Assembly (NCBI GenBank): GCA_002401055.1
Contig: NVRZ01000029.1
Coordinates: 1 to 23,918 of the forward strand
Reading direction: 5' to 3'
Origin: Bacteroidota bacterium
Lineage (GTDB): Bacteria > Bacteroidota > Bacteroidia > NORP154
DNA: 23,918 nucleotides
Part shown: positions 1 to 8,499 of the stretch, one piece after another
Layout of the letters: every line of letters starts with the position of its first letter
Numbering within the stretch: the stretch's first letter is position 1
The notes under the pieces: generated by a model
Told to the model about the DNA's origin: nothing
What the model saw: only the letters and a program-made list of their open reading frames with translations
The model's database searches: none
Translations under genes and position numbers: made by a program

Positions 1-2
1 AT

Positions 3-302
3 TTGGCAAACTTGTGCGAGAAGCTTGGAGACCTGCCTGAAGCGCTCAGATTAAATGGTTCAATAATTAAAATTAACCCTAAAACTGAAGTGCCTTACAT
101 GAACATGGGCAATTATTACTTGAACAGAGCGGATGAGTCCACGGCGGTGAAGTATTTTGAAAAAGCGGCTCTGCTTGACCCTGAAAATCAAAAGTTATTT
201 ATTGACTTAGGCGATTATTTTAAAGAAAATGGGGACTTGAAAAAGGCGCGGTATTACTATGACAAAGCCAATAATGTCAAACAATTAAACTTTTCAGAGT
301 AG
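3..302 (+). CDS. TPR-repeat protein, C-terminal fragment (5' end outside window)
   Basis: This is the last ~100 codons of a gene that enters from the left edge; no real start is visible and the frame is open to base 3. The visible part holds about two and a half tetratricopeptide-like helical hairpins, with typical features such as GDLPEAL, a YMNMGNYYLN helix followed by AVKYFEKAALLDPEN, and LGDYFKENGDLKKARYYYDKA. TPR arrays mediate protein-protein contacts, so no enzymatic role can be read from this piece. It lies upstream of two glycosyltransferases on the same strand with a gap of about 150 bases. Large membrane glycosyltransferases of the GT-C type with C-terminal TPR tails occur in bacteria, and such a protein would be a natural user of the lipid-linked sugar made by the next gene. 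That link is inference; it could equally be an unrelated TPR scaffold. The TPR call is good, the function unknown. Confidence 0.7.
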   Translation: MANLCEKLGDLPEALRLNGSIIKINPKTEVPYMNMGNYYLNRADESTAVKYFEKAALLDPENQKLFIDLGDYFKENGDLKKARYYYDKANNVKQLNFSE

Positions 303-451
303 CATAGATCAGGTACTATAAGATGTTGGCGAAGTTCACCAAAAACACTCCTCAAGCTTACATCATTGCCTATGTTCAATCCTCGTCCACGATTATTGAC
401 ATGAAATAATTATATTTACTTCAATCAATTCAATACTTGGTCTTAGCACGC

Positions 452-1420
452 ATGAGCAATACATCGCCTTTGATTTCTATTGTAATTCCAGTCTTTAATG
501 AGGAGGAAAGTTTACCCATTCTCTATGAGGGATTAAAGAAAGCGTTGGCTGATCAAGGACTCTCCCGGGAGCTGATTTTTGTTAATGATGGAAGTACGGA
601 TAGCACGCAAGAAGTATTGTCGAATTTAGCCGCGAAAGACATCAGTGTTAAATATATAGTCCTTACGCGCAATTTTGGCCAACAAGCCGCTTTAACAGCG
701 GGAATGGATTACGCCAAAGGAGACTATATAGTAACTATGGATTGCGATTTACAGGATCCGCCGGAGATGGTACCCGCAATGCTCGATAAAGCGAAGGAAG
801 GCTATGAGGTTGTTTTTGCAAGAAGGGCTTTTCGTGATGAAGGGTTTTTTAAGAGGGGCACTGCTTCTCTTTATTATGGCTTACTGGAGAAGTTCTCAGA
901 TACCGAGGTATATGGAAATATTGGGGATTTTCGCTTGATTACCAAAAAGGTTCTTGTCCAGTTGAAAGGAATGAGAGAAAAGAGTCGATATCTGAGGGGA
1001 ATGGTTGCATGGCTGGGCTTCAATCATGCAATAATTGACTACGACAGGCCAAGACGCCTGCATGGCAAGACGGGATTTAGCCTGTTGAAGATGGTGAGAT
1101 TGGGAATGGCTGGGATATTGAATTTCTCGCTCTTACCCATTAGATTAGGATTGGTAATTGGGCTCATCTCTATATTTACTGGAACAGCATTTTTGGGCTA
1201 TATTACTTTTGACACCTTTGTTAATAATGAGGTTTACCAGCTTTATAAATGGCTGAGTGTAGTAACATTCGTCTTTATAGGATTCTTATTTATCCTAGTC
1301 TGGATTGTGGCAGAATACATAGGCCAGATTTATAATGAGAGTAAGAATCGCCCAATCTACGTGGTGAATAAGGAGGAAAATTTTGAACATGAGCTTGAAG
1401 ATTCTTATCCTCAATTATGA
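452..1420 (+). CDS. GT2 glycosyltransferase, DPM1/GtrB/ArnC-like polyprenyl-phosphate sugar synthase
   Basis: 322 residues from the ATG at 452; a TTG at 437 is in frame but adds only five residues and the family usually starts close to the first beta strand (LISIVIPVFNEEESL). The GT-A catalytic domain fills residues ~7-225: nucleotide-binding NDGSTDST at 45-52, the acidic metal-binding stretch DCDLQDPPE at 97-105, and GDFRLI at 158-163, all typical of the DPM1/GtrB group. Two hydrophobic segments at ~230-252 and ~268-290 are predicted membrane helices, as in GtrB and ArnC. Such enzymes transfer a sugar from a nucleotide donor to undecaprenyl phosphate on the cytoplasmic face, making a donor for later extracytoplasmic transfer. 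The sugar cannot be told from sequence. The 3' end overlaps the following GT4 gene by 32 bases, so the two are probably translated from one message. The 149-base upstream gap shows no convincing TAnnTTTG element. Confidence 0.9.
   Translation: MSNTSPLISIVIPVFNEEESLPILYEGLKKALADQGLSRELIFVNDGSTDSTQEVLSNLAAKDISVKYIVLTRNFGQQAALTAGMDYAKGDYIVTMDCDLQDPPEMVPAMLDKAKEGYEVVFARRAFRDEGFFKRGTASLYYGLLEKFSDTEVYGNIGDFRLITKKVLVQLKGMREKSRYLRGMVAWLGFNHAIIDYDRPRRLHGKTGFSLLKMVRLGMAGILNFSLLPIRLGLVIGLISIFTGTAFLGYITFDTFVNNEVYQLYKWLSVVTFVFIGFLFILVWIVAEYIGQIYNESKNRPIYVVNKEENFEHELEDSYPQL
1371..1376 (+). promoter_or_regulatory. Strong Shine-Dalgarno (AGGAGG) for the GT4 gene
   Basis: A perfect AGGAGG lies inside the end of the preceding coding region, 12 bases before the ATG at 1389 and 6 bases before an in-frame TTG at 1383. 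Genes in this phylum generally lack strong Shine-Dalgarno sequences, so this one stands out. It fits reinitiation within the 32-base gene overlap. The better spacing to the TTG leaves the exact start open by two codons. Confidence 0.6.
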
Positions 1421-2582
1421 GTATCCTCCTATTGGCGGAGGCGGTGGTGTCATAAGTAAACACATCGCGGAAGGGTTGTGTGGTTTGGGTTACGAGACCA
1501 CAGTAATCACTACATGGATTAAAGGCGAACTGGAATTAGAAAATGAGTTGGGATGGCCGACGGTTGTTAGGCTCAAATCTAAGAGAGAAAACAATTACCG
1601 CTCCAACCCAATTGAAATGCTGTCGTGGATAAGCGCTGCTAAGAAATATTTGTCAATTTTTCTTTTAACAAATACAATCGACTTATGTTTTGCCAACTTT
1701 GCTTTGCCTGGAGGCGAGGTTGCATTGTATGTAAAGCGAAGGTTCAATATTCCGTATGTCCTAATTTCTCACGGTCATGATATTCCATGGGTTAGGCCCT
1801 TGGACCATCTTATTGTTTATCATGCAATCACTTATAATCGGATTAAGAAAATATGTTTGAATTCAGAGATCAATTTTATGCAATCAAATCTGATGAAATC
1901 AAACATAGATAAGTTTCTCGGTCCGGAATATCATAATAAGAATGTGGTTATTTCAAATGGTGTCGATGTGGAGAAATTTAAACCTAAAATGAAATCAGAG
2001 AATCAAACATTCAACATAGTTTTTGTGGGTAGATTGGTGACCCAAAAGGACCCTGCAATCTTGTTGAAAGCAGTTCGCCAGCTTGCAATGAGAACATTGA
2101 AGTATGAGCTAAATATTTATGGCGACGGTCCCTTACGCAAAGAGCTACAAACAATGTGTGTTAATTATGGTATTTCAGATTGCGTTAAATTTCACGGTAA
2201 AATTGAAGAAGATGAAATGCCAGAGGTATATGAAAATGCAAGTCTTTTGGTGGCCCCTTCTCGCAGTGAGGGCATGTCCATTTCGATATTAGAGGCTCTT
2301 GCAACGGGTTTGTACGTGCTAACAACGCCAGTAAGTGGAAACAATGAACTCATTGTTGATGGAGAAAATGGCGAGCTATTGGAAATAGGAAATGATAAAG
2401 TGTTTGCAGAACGGATTTACAACTTCTATCACTCAAAGTTTAAAATGTCCTTCGAGGTAGATCAAAAAGTACTTAGTGATTTACGGATGCACAGGAACTG
2501 GGTATCGATGATAGATCAATATGACAGGCAGATCCGAAGAACCTATTCCAAGGTGGTAGCTGATTTGCAGGTACCCACTTGA
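1389..2582 (+). CDS. GT4-family glycosyltransferase
   Basis: 397 residues from the ATG at 1389; the TTG at 1383 would add two. GT-B fold of the GT4 family. The N-terminal half opens with KILILNYEYPPIGGGGG, the glycine-rich acceptor-side loop, followed by the helix VISKHIAEGL; an HGHD segment lies near residue 137. The C-terminal half starts at FVGRLVTQKDPAILL (~residue 214) and has the diagnostic EX7E motif in SEGMSISILEA (~295-305), where the glutamates contact the nucleotide-sugar donor. No membrane segment is evident, so it is likely a cytoplasmic or peripheral membrane enzyme using a nucleotide sugar to extend a glycan or glycolipid. It overlaps the GT2 gene, which suggests one pathway, probably surface polysaccharide or protein glycosylation. 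Donor and acceptor are unknown. It is full length for the family. No good intrinsic terminator follows. Confidence 0.9.
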   Translation: MSLKILILNYEYPPIGGGGGVISKHIAEGLCGLGYETTVITTWIKGELELENELGWPTVVRLKSKRENNYRSNPIEMLSWISAAKKYLSIFLLTNTIDLCFANFALPGGEVALYVKRRFNIPYVLISHGHDIPWVRPLDHLIVYHAITYNRIKKICLNSEINFMQSNLMKSNIDKFLGPEYHNKNVVISNGVDVEKFKPKMKSENQTFNIVFVGRLVTQKDPAILLKAVRQLAMRTLKYELNIYGDGPLRKELQTMCVNYGISDCVKFHGKIEEDEMPEVYENASLLVAPSRSEGMSISILEALATGLYVLTTPVSGNNELIVDGENGELLEIGNDKVFAERIYNFYHSKFKMSFEVDQKVLSDLRMHRNWVSMIDQYDRQIRRTYSKVVADLQVPT

Positions 2583-2910
2583 TCTTATTTCAGTGGGGAT
2601 CTTCAAAAAAATTTGGAATAAAAGCTTGGAATTTGGTAGATAATAAAATTTAATGGATGTTATTATCGCTCATGAAGTATAATTGAACAGTTTATTATGC
2701 TATCGCTTCTTTTTTTAAACGTTCAATCGGGTGAGGTGTTTTCGTCTTGAATAAATGCAGTTAAGCGAAAAATGGTTGCTACTGTAACATAATTTTGCAA
2801 TATTCGTATCACTATGCCCCTTTTAACCCTATATGTGAATGAAGTAGTTCGGGTGAGCTCGGTACAAATTGATTGGGGAAAGGGCCGTGGTAAACCTGAA
2901 CAGAGTTCAA
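2583..2910 (+). other. Intergenic region upstream of the adhesin operon
   Basis: This 328-base AT-rich gap has no convincing gene. It must hold the promoter of the adhesin operon. A good match to the -7 consensus, TAATTTTG, lies at 2790-2797, but no TTTG-like -33 box is at the expected 17-23 base distance (a GTTG at 2775-2778 is too close). If used, the leader to the ATG at 2911 would be about 105 bases, leaving room for post-transcriptional control. A T-run at 2710-2716 has no GC-rich stem before it, so I do not call a terminator. The frame is open from an in-frame TTG at 2869, considered under the adhesin gene. Confidence 0.4.
2790..2797 (+). promoter_or_regulatory. Possible -7 promoter element (TAATTTTG) for the adhesin operon
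   Basis: The octamer fits the TAnnTTTG -7 consensus of the Bacteroidota primary sigma factor. The -33 partner is poor, so the call rests on one half-site and on its position upstream of the adhesin gene. Confidence 0.35.
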
Positions 2911-5900
2911 ATGTTTAATGTGAGAAACCGCACGTTAATAAAGATATTTATTGCGATTATATTGCTTTTGCCATTTGGTGGCATTGCGCAATTTACGACG
3001 CTATTATCGGAAGACTTCGAGGCTTGCGGGGAAGCCTCTCTTCCAAATTGTACCTGGGTTTCAGCCAACTTTTCAGGTTCAAGTAGATGGACGACGACTA
3101 ACAATGCATGCGTAATTACAGGTACATACAGTTTGGCTGTTGCGAGTGACGCGTCTTACTGTGCTTATAATTATGCGGGAAATACCAATAAAATAGCGAA
3201 TACAGGATTCTCCTCTGCTGGTTACCAGTTGCTCGATTTAAGTTTCAATTGGAGATGTGTTGGAGAAGGGCCGAGCTTTGATTATGGAAAGGTCGTCTAC
3301 TCCGTAGATGGGGTGACCTGGACAGATGTAACAGGAGCCCTGTATTTGGGTCAAGCTGGTACACAGACGGTTTCAAATATGGCTATTCCGGCGGCAATTA
3401 ACAATGACGCAAGCGTATTTATTGGGTTTCGTTGGATTGATGATGGCAGTATCGTCAATGCTCCTGGGTTCACGATAGATGATATAGTTATTCAGGGAGA
3501 GCAAATGACACCTGATAATCCGCCTAGCCCGACCAGCAATTCACCTCAATGTTTGAGTGTTACGATAACAAGATCCGGATCACCACCTTCTCCCTCCAAT
3601 GTGATTTGGTATTGGCAGGGAACATCTTGTGGCACAAGCACTGTGCTTGGTTCTGGAGCAACCTTCACCGCAACAACTTCAGGCACCTATTATATCAGGG
3701 CATATAATACTATATCTGGACTATGGTCCACTGGCTGTGGCAGCGTTGTAGTAGTTGTGGATTCACCTCTACCAACCGCCAATGCCGGCGTCGGAGGTGA
3801 TGAGTGCGATCGGAATTTCCAGTTTAATGCAACGCCTAGCATCGGCACAGGAACCTGGACACAACAGTCAGGGGCTGGAGTACCTACTTACACCCCAGAT
3901 GCGAATACGCCCAATGCTGTAGTTGATGTAACCTTGTATGACACCTATGTATTTAGGTGGACAGAAGCCAATGGATCATGTGTTGACTTCGACGAAATTA
4001 CAGTAAACTTTTATGAACAGCCAGTGGCTATTCCAGGGTCAGGTTCCAATGAATGTGATCTTAACTATACTTTCGGTGCCACTCCAAGCGTTGGTGGAGG
4101 CACATGGACGCAGCAGTCGGGTCCAGGCTTCTCATTGTATAGTCCAAGCGCCAACAGCCCCGCGGCCAATGTTACTGCATCTGCTTATGGCACGTACATT
4201 TATAGGTGGACAGAGGTAAACGGAACGTGCTCAGATTTTGCAGAGATTACTGTGGTATTCACTGAAGATCCGATTTCCAATGCCGGCCCTGACGGTGAGG
4301 AATGTGACCTGTTTCATACTTTGGCGGCAACGCCTAGCGTAGGTTCTGGATTGTGGTCATTGCAGTTTGGCCCTGGATTGGTTTCTTATTTCCCCAACGC
4401 AGCCAGCCCGTCTGCGATTACAACAGTTACCGCTTATGGTACTTATATTTTTAGGTGGACAGAGACCAATGGTATATGTTCTGACTTTGATGATGTTGCT
4501 GTGACCTATTATCAGCAACCTATATCCGATGCTGGAACTGGGGGAATAGCCTGTGGACTTCCCAGAGCATTCACCTTAGTTGCATCTGCTAGCGTCGGAA
4601 CGGGAACTTGGACAATATTCTCAGGGCCTGGTACCGCCATTTATGCGCCTAGTCAAAACAGCCCGACATCACAGGCTACCGTATCCGTTAATGGCACATA
4701 TGTATTCGAATGGCAGGAAGTTAACGGAATATGTTCAGATTTTGATACTGTAACGGTAGTTTACGTTGCAAATCCGACGGTAAGTTTTTCAGGTTTAGGA
4801 GGGCCTCATTGTATAAGTGATACCGCAGCAATACCTTTAACTGGGTCTCCTTTGGGTGGTATCTTTTCAGGGAACGGAATTGTCGGAGATAATTTTTATG
4901 CAAATCTTGCTGCTGTTGGAATTAACAGCATATCGTACACATATACGGATACGAATGGGTGTAGCAGCACGGATGCACAAGATGTCGATATAATCGGGTT
5001 ACCGATTGTGTATTTTACAGGACTCGTCAATCCGTATTGCGTGGATGATGTGACAGCGGCAGTATTAACTGGCTTTCCATCTGGAGGAACATTCTCAGGT
5101 CCTGGTATTATAGGTAATACTTTCACTCCAAGTATAGCGGGTATAGGACTACATTCTATAACCTACTCATATATCGATGGGAATGGTTGTTCAGCTTTTG
5201 AAACTCAATCTGCCGACGTCCATGCATTGCCCGTCGTAACATTTTCGGGCCTGTCTGGTCAATACTGCTTGGATGATGGTATTGCTTCGTTAACTGGTAG
5301 TCCATCAGGCGGTGTGTTTTCAGGTAATGGTATAACAGGAAATAATTTTGATCCTGCTTTAGCAGGGACTGGGACGCATAGTATTACTTATTCCTACACT
5401 GATGGATCAGGGTGTTTTAATGATTCAACTACGACAGTTGATGTCAATGCGCTTCCTATTGTTTCATTCAGTGGATTGGGTTCTACCTACTGCGTTCTTG
5501 ACAGCGGTGTAATATTGACTGGATCTCCTGTAGGTGGTTCTTTTACCGGCGTTGGAATAAGTGGAAGTTCATTTTTCCCAACCATAGCTAGTGTTGGTAC
5601 TTACACGATAACCTACACTTACACCGATGGAAATGGTTGCGTGGGTAGCGAAGATCACGTTGTAATTATTACAGGAGTCCCAGTAGCGAGTTTCACAGGA
5701 TTATCGACGAGTTATTGTGAGAGTAATCCGGGTGCATTGTTGACTGGCTCACCGGTAGGTGGCACATTTAGTGGACCTGGTATTTCGGGCGACACGTTTT
5801 ATCCCTCTTTGGCGGGAGTTGGTACGCACACGATTCAGTATATGTACAGTGATGGCGGTGGATGTGCAGACAGCACTACACAGTCGGTGATAGTCAACGC

Positions 5901-8499
5901 AGCCTCTCCATTTTTGAGTGTTGATTCAGTAACTACTACCGAAGCTGCATGCGACAGCACATGCGATGCAACTGCAGAGGTGATCGGTTCAGGAGGAGTT
6001 TCTCCTTACACATATGCTTGGTCTACTGGAGATGTAGGGCCTATAGCTGACAGTTTGTGTGCATCAACTTTTTATATAACCGTAACCGATGCTAGTGGTT
6101 GTACAAGCAGCAATGACATTATGGTTGCCGGGCCCAATGGCTTTATGAGCAGCATAACCAGTACAACTATGATTACCACATGCTTTGGTGATTGTACAGG
6201 AGGAGCAACAGCTACAGGCATTGGAGGCATAGCACCATACACCTATTCTTGGGTTGATAGCCTGGGTGCATCCGTTGGTGGCTCAAGCTCGAGTATTTCA
6301 GGATTGTGCGCTGGTACTTACTATGTGATAGTTAAGGATGATAGCAGCTGTGTTACAACTGCCCCATTTACCATAACTCAGCCGGTCGCCCTGGTGCCCA
6401 CCATATGCAACCTTCAGGATGTAACCTGTAACAGTGCTTGTGATGGATCAGCCACAGCATGTCCATCAGGGGGAACAGCACCCTTCACCTATTTATGGGA
6501 TGATGTTGGCACACAAACAACTGCCATGGCAACAGGATTGTGCGCAGGCACCTATAGAGTAGATGTTACCGATGCTCAGGGCTGTATTACGACCGATTCG
6601 AATGTTGTAATTGCAGAACCTATTGCACTGGTAGCAACGATCACCGGCACCACCGACGCGAATTGCGATACACTGGCACCAATAGGGACAGCGAGTTCAG
6701 AGGCTTCAGGCGGAGTAGGCACCCATCAATTTGTTTGGAACACTACGCCAGCGCAAACAGACTCAGTTGCAACAGGCTTATTGGCAGGCACCTATACGGT
6801 AACGGTAACTGATGCCACTGGATGTACTTCTACGGCCACGGCAAGTGTGGGAGATACCTCAACCATGTCTGCTTTGATCACCGACTTGGTGTTGAGTTCT
6901 TGTACGATATGTGATGGAAGTGCAACAGTTACTCCCGTGGGAAGTGTATCTCCTTATGTTTATGATTGGCTAGATTCAATGGGTGTTGCTATTGGTAAGA
7001 CAGACTCCATGGCAGACTCGCTGTGTGGTGGATTGCATAGAGTAATAGTGATGTCAAGTGTATATTGTATCAGATCCATACCAGCCGATACAGAATCACC
7101 ACTTCCGGTAGCATCCTTTACCGGGCTTAGCACACCGCATTGCATTGGAGATCCAATAGATGCATTGGTTGGCACACCTTCGGGAGGTGTATTTAGTGGA
7201 CCAGGAATTACAGGATCTGATTTTGACCCAACCCTAGCTGGAGCAGGAACACATGTTATAAAATATTTATACGTGGACGGTGGAGGCTGTGCAGATAGCA
7301 CCACGCAAACGGTAGAAGTTAACACCCTTCCTACAGCCTCATTTACAGGCCTTGACACGGGCTATTGTGTTGATGCAGCAGCAGTGGCGTTAGCAGGAAG
7401 TCCACCGGGGGGTACGTTTAGTGGGCCGGGTATAAGCGGTGTTATCTTTGATCCTGCCACAGCAGGTGCAGGTACCCATACCATAGAATATATGTTTACC
7501 AGCGTTGATGGCTGTTCAGACATCAGCACACAGACGGTTAACATTAATGCGCTACCAAGTTTAGCGATCATCGGACTAGATCCTGTTTATTGTGTTGATG
7601 CTCCCTCGGCTGTATTAACCGGATCACCCGCAGGTGGTACATTCTTTGGAACGGGTATAACTGACAGTCTCTTTACTCCGGCAATTGCCAATATTGGAAC
7701 CCATGGTATAACTTATTCTTATACAGACGGAAAAGGCTGTAGTCAGGATACCGTTCAAATAACCGATGTGTTCCCGGGATTCTCGGTGGCGGCTACAGGC
7801 ACCGCCACTTGTGAGGGCCCAGGAAGTGGAACCGCAACTGCAGTTCCTGCAGGCGGGACTAGTCCATTTGTGTATCAGTGGGATGACGCTAATATGCAAA
7901 CAACTGTAACCGCAATTGATTTACCGAGCGGAATAATTACTGTTATTGTAACGGATGTGAACACGTGTATATCTACAAGTAGTGTGACCGTGGTGCAGTT
8001 GACGAACTTCTTAGTTGAAGCAACGACAACAGATGGTACAAACGGAAATTTTGACGGAAGTGCAAGTGTCACAATCGTCGGAGGTTCAAGTCCATTTACT
8101 TATGTGTGGTCAGATGGCCAAAGTACAAGCTTGGCAACAGGGTTAATAGCGGGCGATTATACGATTATCGTGACGGATTCGAATGGATGTCAGGTAACGG
8201 AGCAAGTAACAATAGCCAATGCACTGGTTTTGGTAACGGCTACTGCATTCACGCCTAATGATGATGGAACCAATGACGGATGGATCATTGAGGACATAGA
8301 ATACTTCCCAGAAGCGGATATAACAATATTTAATCGTTGGGGAAATCTGCTATTTAGTTCGAGCGGAGAGGAATATGCTAAGTCGCCATGGGATGGAACT
8401 TACCAGGGTAAAAAGCTACCTTTCGGAGCATATTTTTACTTAATTGATCTAAACAATGGCGACAAGCCGTTGACCGGATCCGTAACCATATTAAGATAA
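2911..8499 (+). CDS. Giant multi-repeat surface adhesin with gliding-motility-associated (type B) T9SS C-terminal domain
   Basis: 1862 residues from the ATG at 2911, chosen because it puts a signal peptide at the N-terminus (basic start, hydrophobic core IFIAIILLLPF, likely cleavage after GGIAQ); the TTG at 2869 would add 14 residues before it. Order of parts: a MAM/jelly-roll-like domain (~28-197), an Ig-like domain (~200-285), four ~84-residue 'GTWTQQSGPG...YVFRWTE' repeats (~286-621), five ~75-residue 'GTFSGPGI...GTHTITYTYTDGNGC' repeats (~622-998), five SprB-type repeats (GSATVTPVG, SPYTYAW; ~999-1394), three more 75-residue repeats (~1397-1623), two SprB-type repeats (~1624-1769), and a final domain (FTPNDDGTNDGW, IFNRWGNLLF, WDGTYQGKKLPFGAYFY; ~1772-1862), the type B sorting signal. 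Each 75-residue repeat has a Cys pair that may form disulfides. By family, this is a T9SS-exported surface filament of the SprB kind, for adhesion or gliding; the ligand is unknown. Its stop overlaps the start of the SprF-like partner. Confidence 0.93.
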   Translation: MFNVRNRTLIKIFIAIILLLPFGGIAQFTTLLSEDFEACGEASLPNCTWVSANFSGSSRWTTTNNACVITGTYSLAVASDASYCAYNYAGNTNKIANTGFSSAGYQLLDLSFNWRCVGEGPSFDYGKVVYSVDGVTWTDVTGALYLGQAGTQTVSNMAIPAAINNDASVFIGFRWIDDGSIVNAPGFTIDDIVIQGEQMTPDNPPSPTSNSPQCLSVTITRSGSPPSPSNVIWYWQGTSCGTSTVLGSGATFTATTSGTYYIRAYNTISGLWSTGCGSVVVVVDSPLPTANAGVGGDECDRNFQFNATPSIGTGTWTQQSGAGVPTYTPDANTPNAVVDVTLYDTYVFRWTEANGSCVDFDEITVNFYEQPVAIPGSGSNECDLNYTFGATPSVGGGTWTQQSGPGFSLYSPSANSPAANVTASAYGTYIYRWTEVNGTCSDFAEITVVFTEDPISNAGPDGEECDLFHTLAATPSVGSGLWSLQFGPGLVSYFPNAASPSAITTVTAYGTYIFRWTETNGICSDFDDVAVTYYQQPISDAGTGGIACGLPRAFTLVASASVGTGTWTIFSGPGTAIYAPSQNSPTSQATVSVNGTYVFEWQEVNGICSDFDTVTVVYVANPTVSFSGLGGPHCISDTAAIPLTGSPLGGIFSGNGIVGDNFYANLAAVGINSISYTYTDTNGCSSTDAQDVDIIGLPIVYFTGLVNPYCVDDVTAAVLTGFPSGGTFSGPGIIGNTFTPSIAGIGLHSITYSYIDGNGCSAFETQSADVHALPVVTFSGLSGQYCLDDGIASLTGSPSGGVFSGNGITGNNFDPALAGTGTHSITYSYTDGSGCFNDSTTTVDVNALPIVSFSGLGSTYCVLDSGVILTGSPVGGSFTGVGISGSSFFPTIASVGTYTITYTYTDGNGCVGSEDHVVIITGVPVASFTGLSTSYCESNPGALLTGSPVGGTFSGPGISGDTFYPSLAGVGTHTIQYMYSDGGGCADSTTQSVIVNAASPFLSVDSVTTTEAACDSTCDATAEVIGSGGVSPYTYAWSTGDVGPIADSLCASTFYITVTDASGCTSSNDIMVAGPNGFMSSITSTTMITTCFGDCTGGATATGIGGIAPYTYSWVDSLGASVGGSSSSISGLCAGTYYVIVKDDSSCVTTAPFTITQPVALVPTICNLQDVTCNSACDGSATACPSGGTAPFTYLWDDVGTQTTAMATGLCAGTYRVDVTDAQGCITTDSNVVIAEPIALVATITGTTDANCDTLAPIGTASSEASGGVGTHQFVWNTTPAQTDSVATGLLAGTYTVTVTDATGCTSTATASVGDTSTMSALITDLVLSSCTICDGSATVTPVGSVSPYVYDWLDSMGVAIGKTDSMADSLCGGLHRVIVMSSVYCIRSIPADTESPLPVASFTGLSTPHCIGDPIDALVGTPSGGVFSGPGITGSDFDPTLAGAGTHVIKYLYVDGGGCADSTTQTVEVNTLPTASFTGLDTGYCVDAAAVALAGSPPGGTFSGPGISGVIFDPATAGAGTHTIEYMFTSVDGCSDISTQTVNINALPSLAIIGLDPVYCVDAPSAVLTGSPAGGTFFGTGITDSLFTPAIANIGTHGITYSYTDGKGCSQDTVQITDVFPGFSVAATGTATCEGPGSGTATAVPAGGTSPFVYQWDDANMQTTVTAIDLPSGIITVIVTDVNTCISTSSVTVVQLTNFLVEATTTDGTNGNFDGSASVTIVGGSSPFTYVWSDGQSTSLATGLIAGDYTIIVTDSNGCQVTEQVTIANALVLVTATAFTPNDDGTNDGWIIEDIEYFPEADITIFNRWGNLLFSSSGEEYAKSPWDGTYQGKKLPFGAYFYLIDLNNGDKPLTGSVTILR
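3766..4773 (+). repeat. Four tandem ~84-residue repeats (block A) of the adhesin
   Basis: Protein-level repeats begin near 3766, 4021, 4270 and 4519. Each reads P-[IVL]-x-x-A/P-G, an EC[DG] near the start, a GTW core, a Tyr-rich strand GTYIFRWTE, and ends with C-S-D-F-D and a beta strand. Each has two cysteines about 60 residues apart. They have diverged at DNA level and look like PKD/Ig-like beta-sandwich stalk units. Confidence 0.8.
4774..5904 (+). repeat. Five tandem ~75-residue Cys-pair repeats (block B, first run)
   Basis: Units start near 4774, 5002, 5230, 5455 and 5680. Consensus: P-[IV]-V-x-F-[ST]-G-L, a Tyr-Cys, LTGSPxGG-x-FSGxGI, F-x-P, AGxGTHxIxYxYxD, and GC. Cys of the YC and GC positions are present in almost every unit. 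The same unit recurs three times at 7099-7779. Confidence 0.8.
5905..7098 (+). repeat. SprB-type repeat block (five units)
   Basis: Five units carry the SprB signature: a Cys, then GSAT or equivalent, a glycine pair, SPYTYAW or a variant, and later AGTYxVxVTDAxGC. The fourth (near 6660) is degenerate. This kind of repeat makes up most of SprB, the gliding adhesin of Flavobacterium johnsoniae. Confidence 0.75.
7099..7779 (+). repeat. Three further ~75-residue Cys-pair repeats (block B, second run)
   Basis: Units start near 7099, 7330 and 7555 and match the earlier block, so the adhesin alternates block B and SprB modules. The segment GPGI...DGGGCADSTTQ of the first unit here is nearly the same as in the unit at 5680, suggesting duplication or gene conversion within the gene. 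Confidence 0.75.

Noticed and set aside
396..401. TTGACA, a perfect classical -35 box before the GT2 gene
   Set aside because: No -10 box at 16-18 bases (the TATATT is only 9 away), and this phylum's main sigma factor does not use this consensus.
2574..2597. Stem CCCACT/AGTGGG spanning the GT4 stop as a terminator
   Set aside because: Only six pairs, a 12-base loop, and followed by an A-run rather than a T-run.
2700..2716. T-run after the glycosyltransferases as a terminator
   Set aside because: No stable GC-rich stem precedes it; only an AT-rich, bulged pairing can be drawn.
2869..2910. TTG at 2869 as the adhesin start
   Set aside because: It adds 14 residues before a well-formed signal peptide that begins at the ATG at 2911.
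6960..7358. Open frames on the minus strand inside the adhesin (also near 2907-3104, 4721-5126, 7362-8072)
   Set aside because: They are antisense to a clear repeat protein, have no family features, and repeat the periodicity of the sense codons.
2911..8499. DNA tandem repeats as a CRISPR or satellite array
   Set aside because: The periodicity (about 225 bases) is in frame, diverged at DNA level and preserved in protein, so it is coding repetition.
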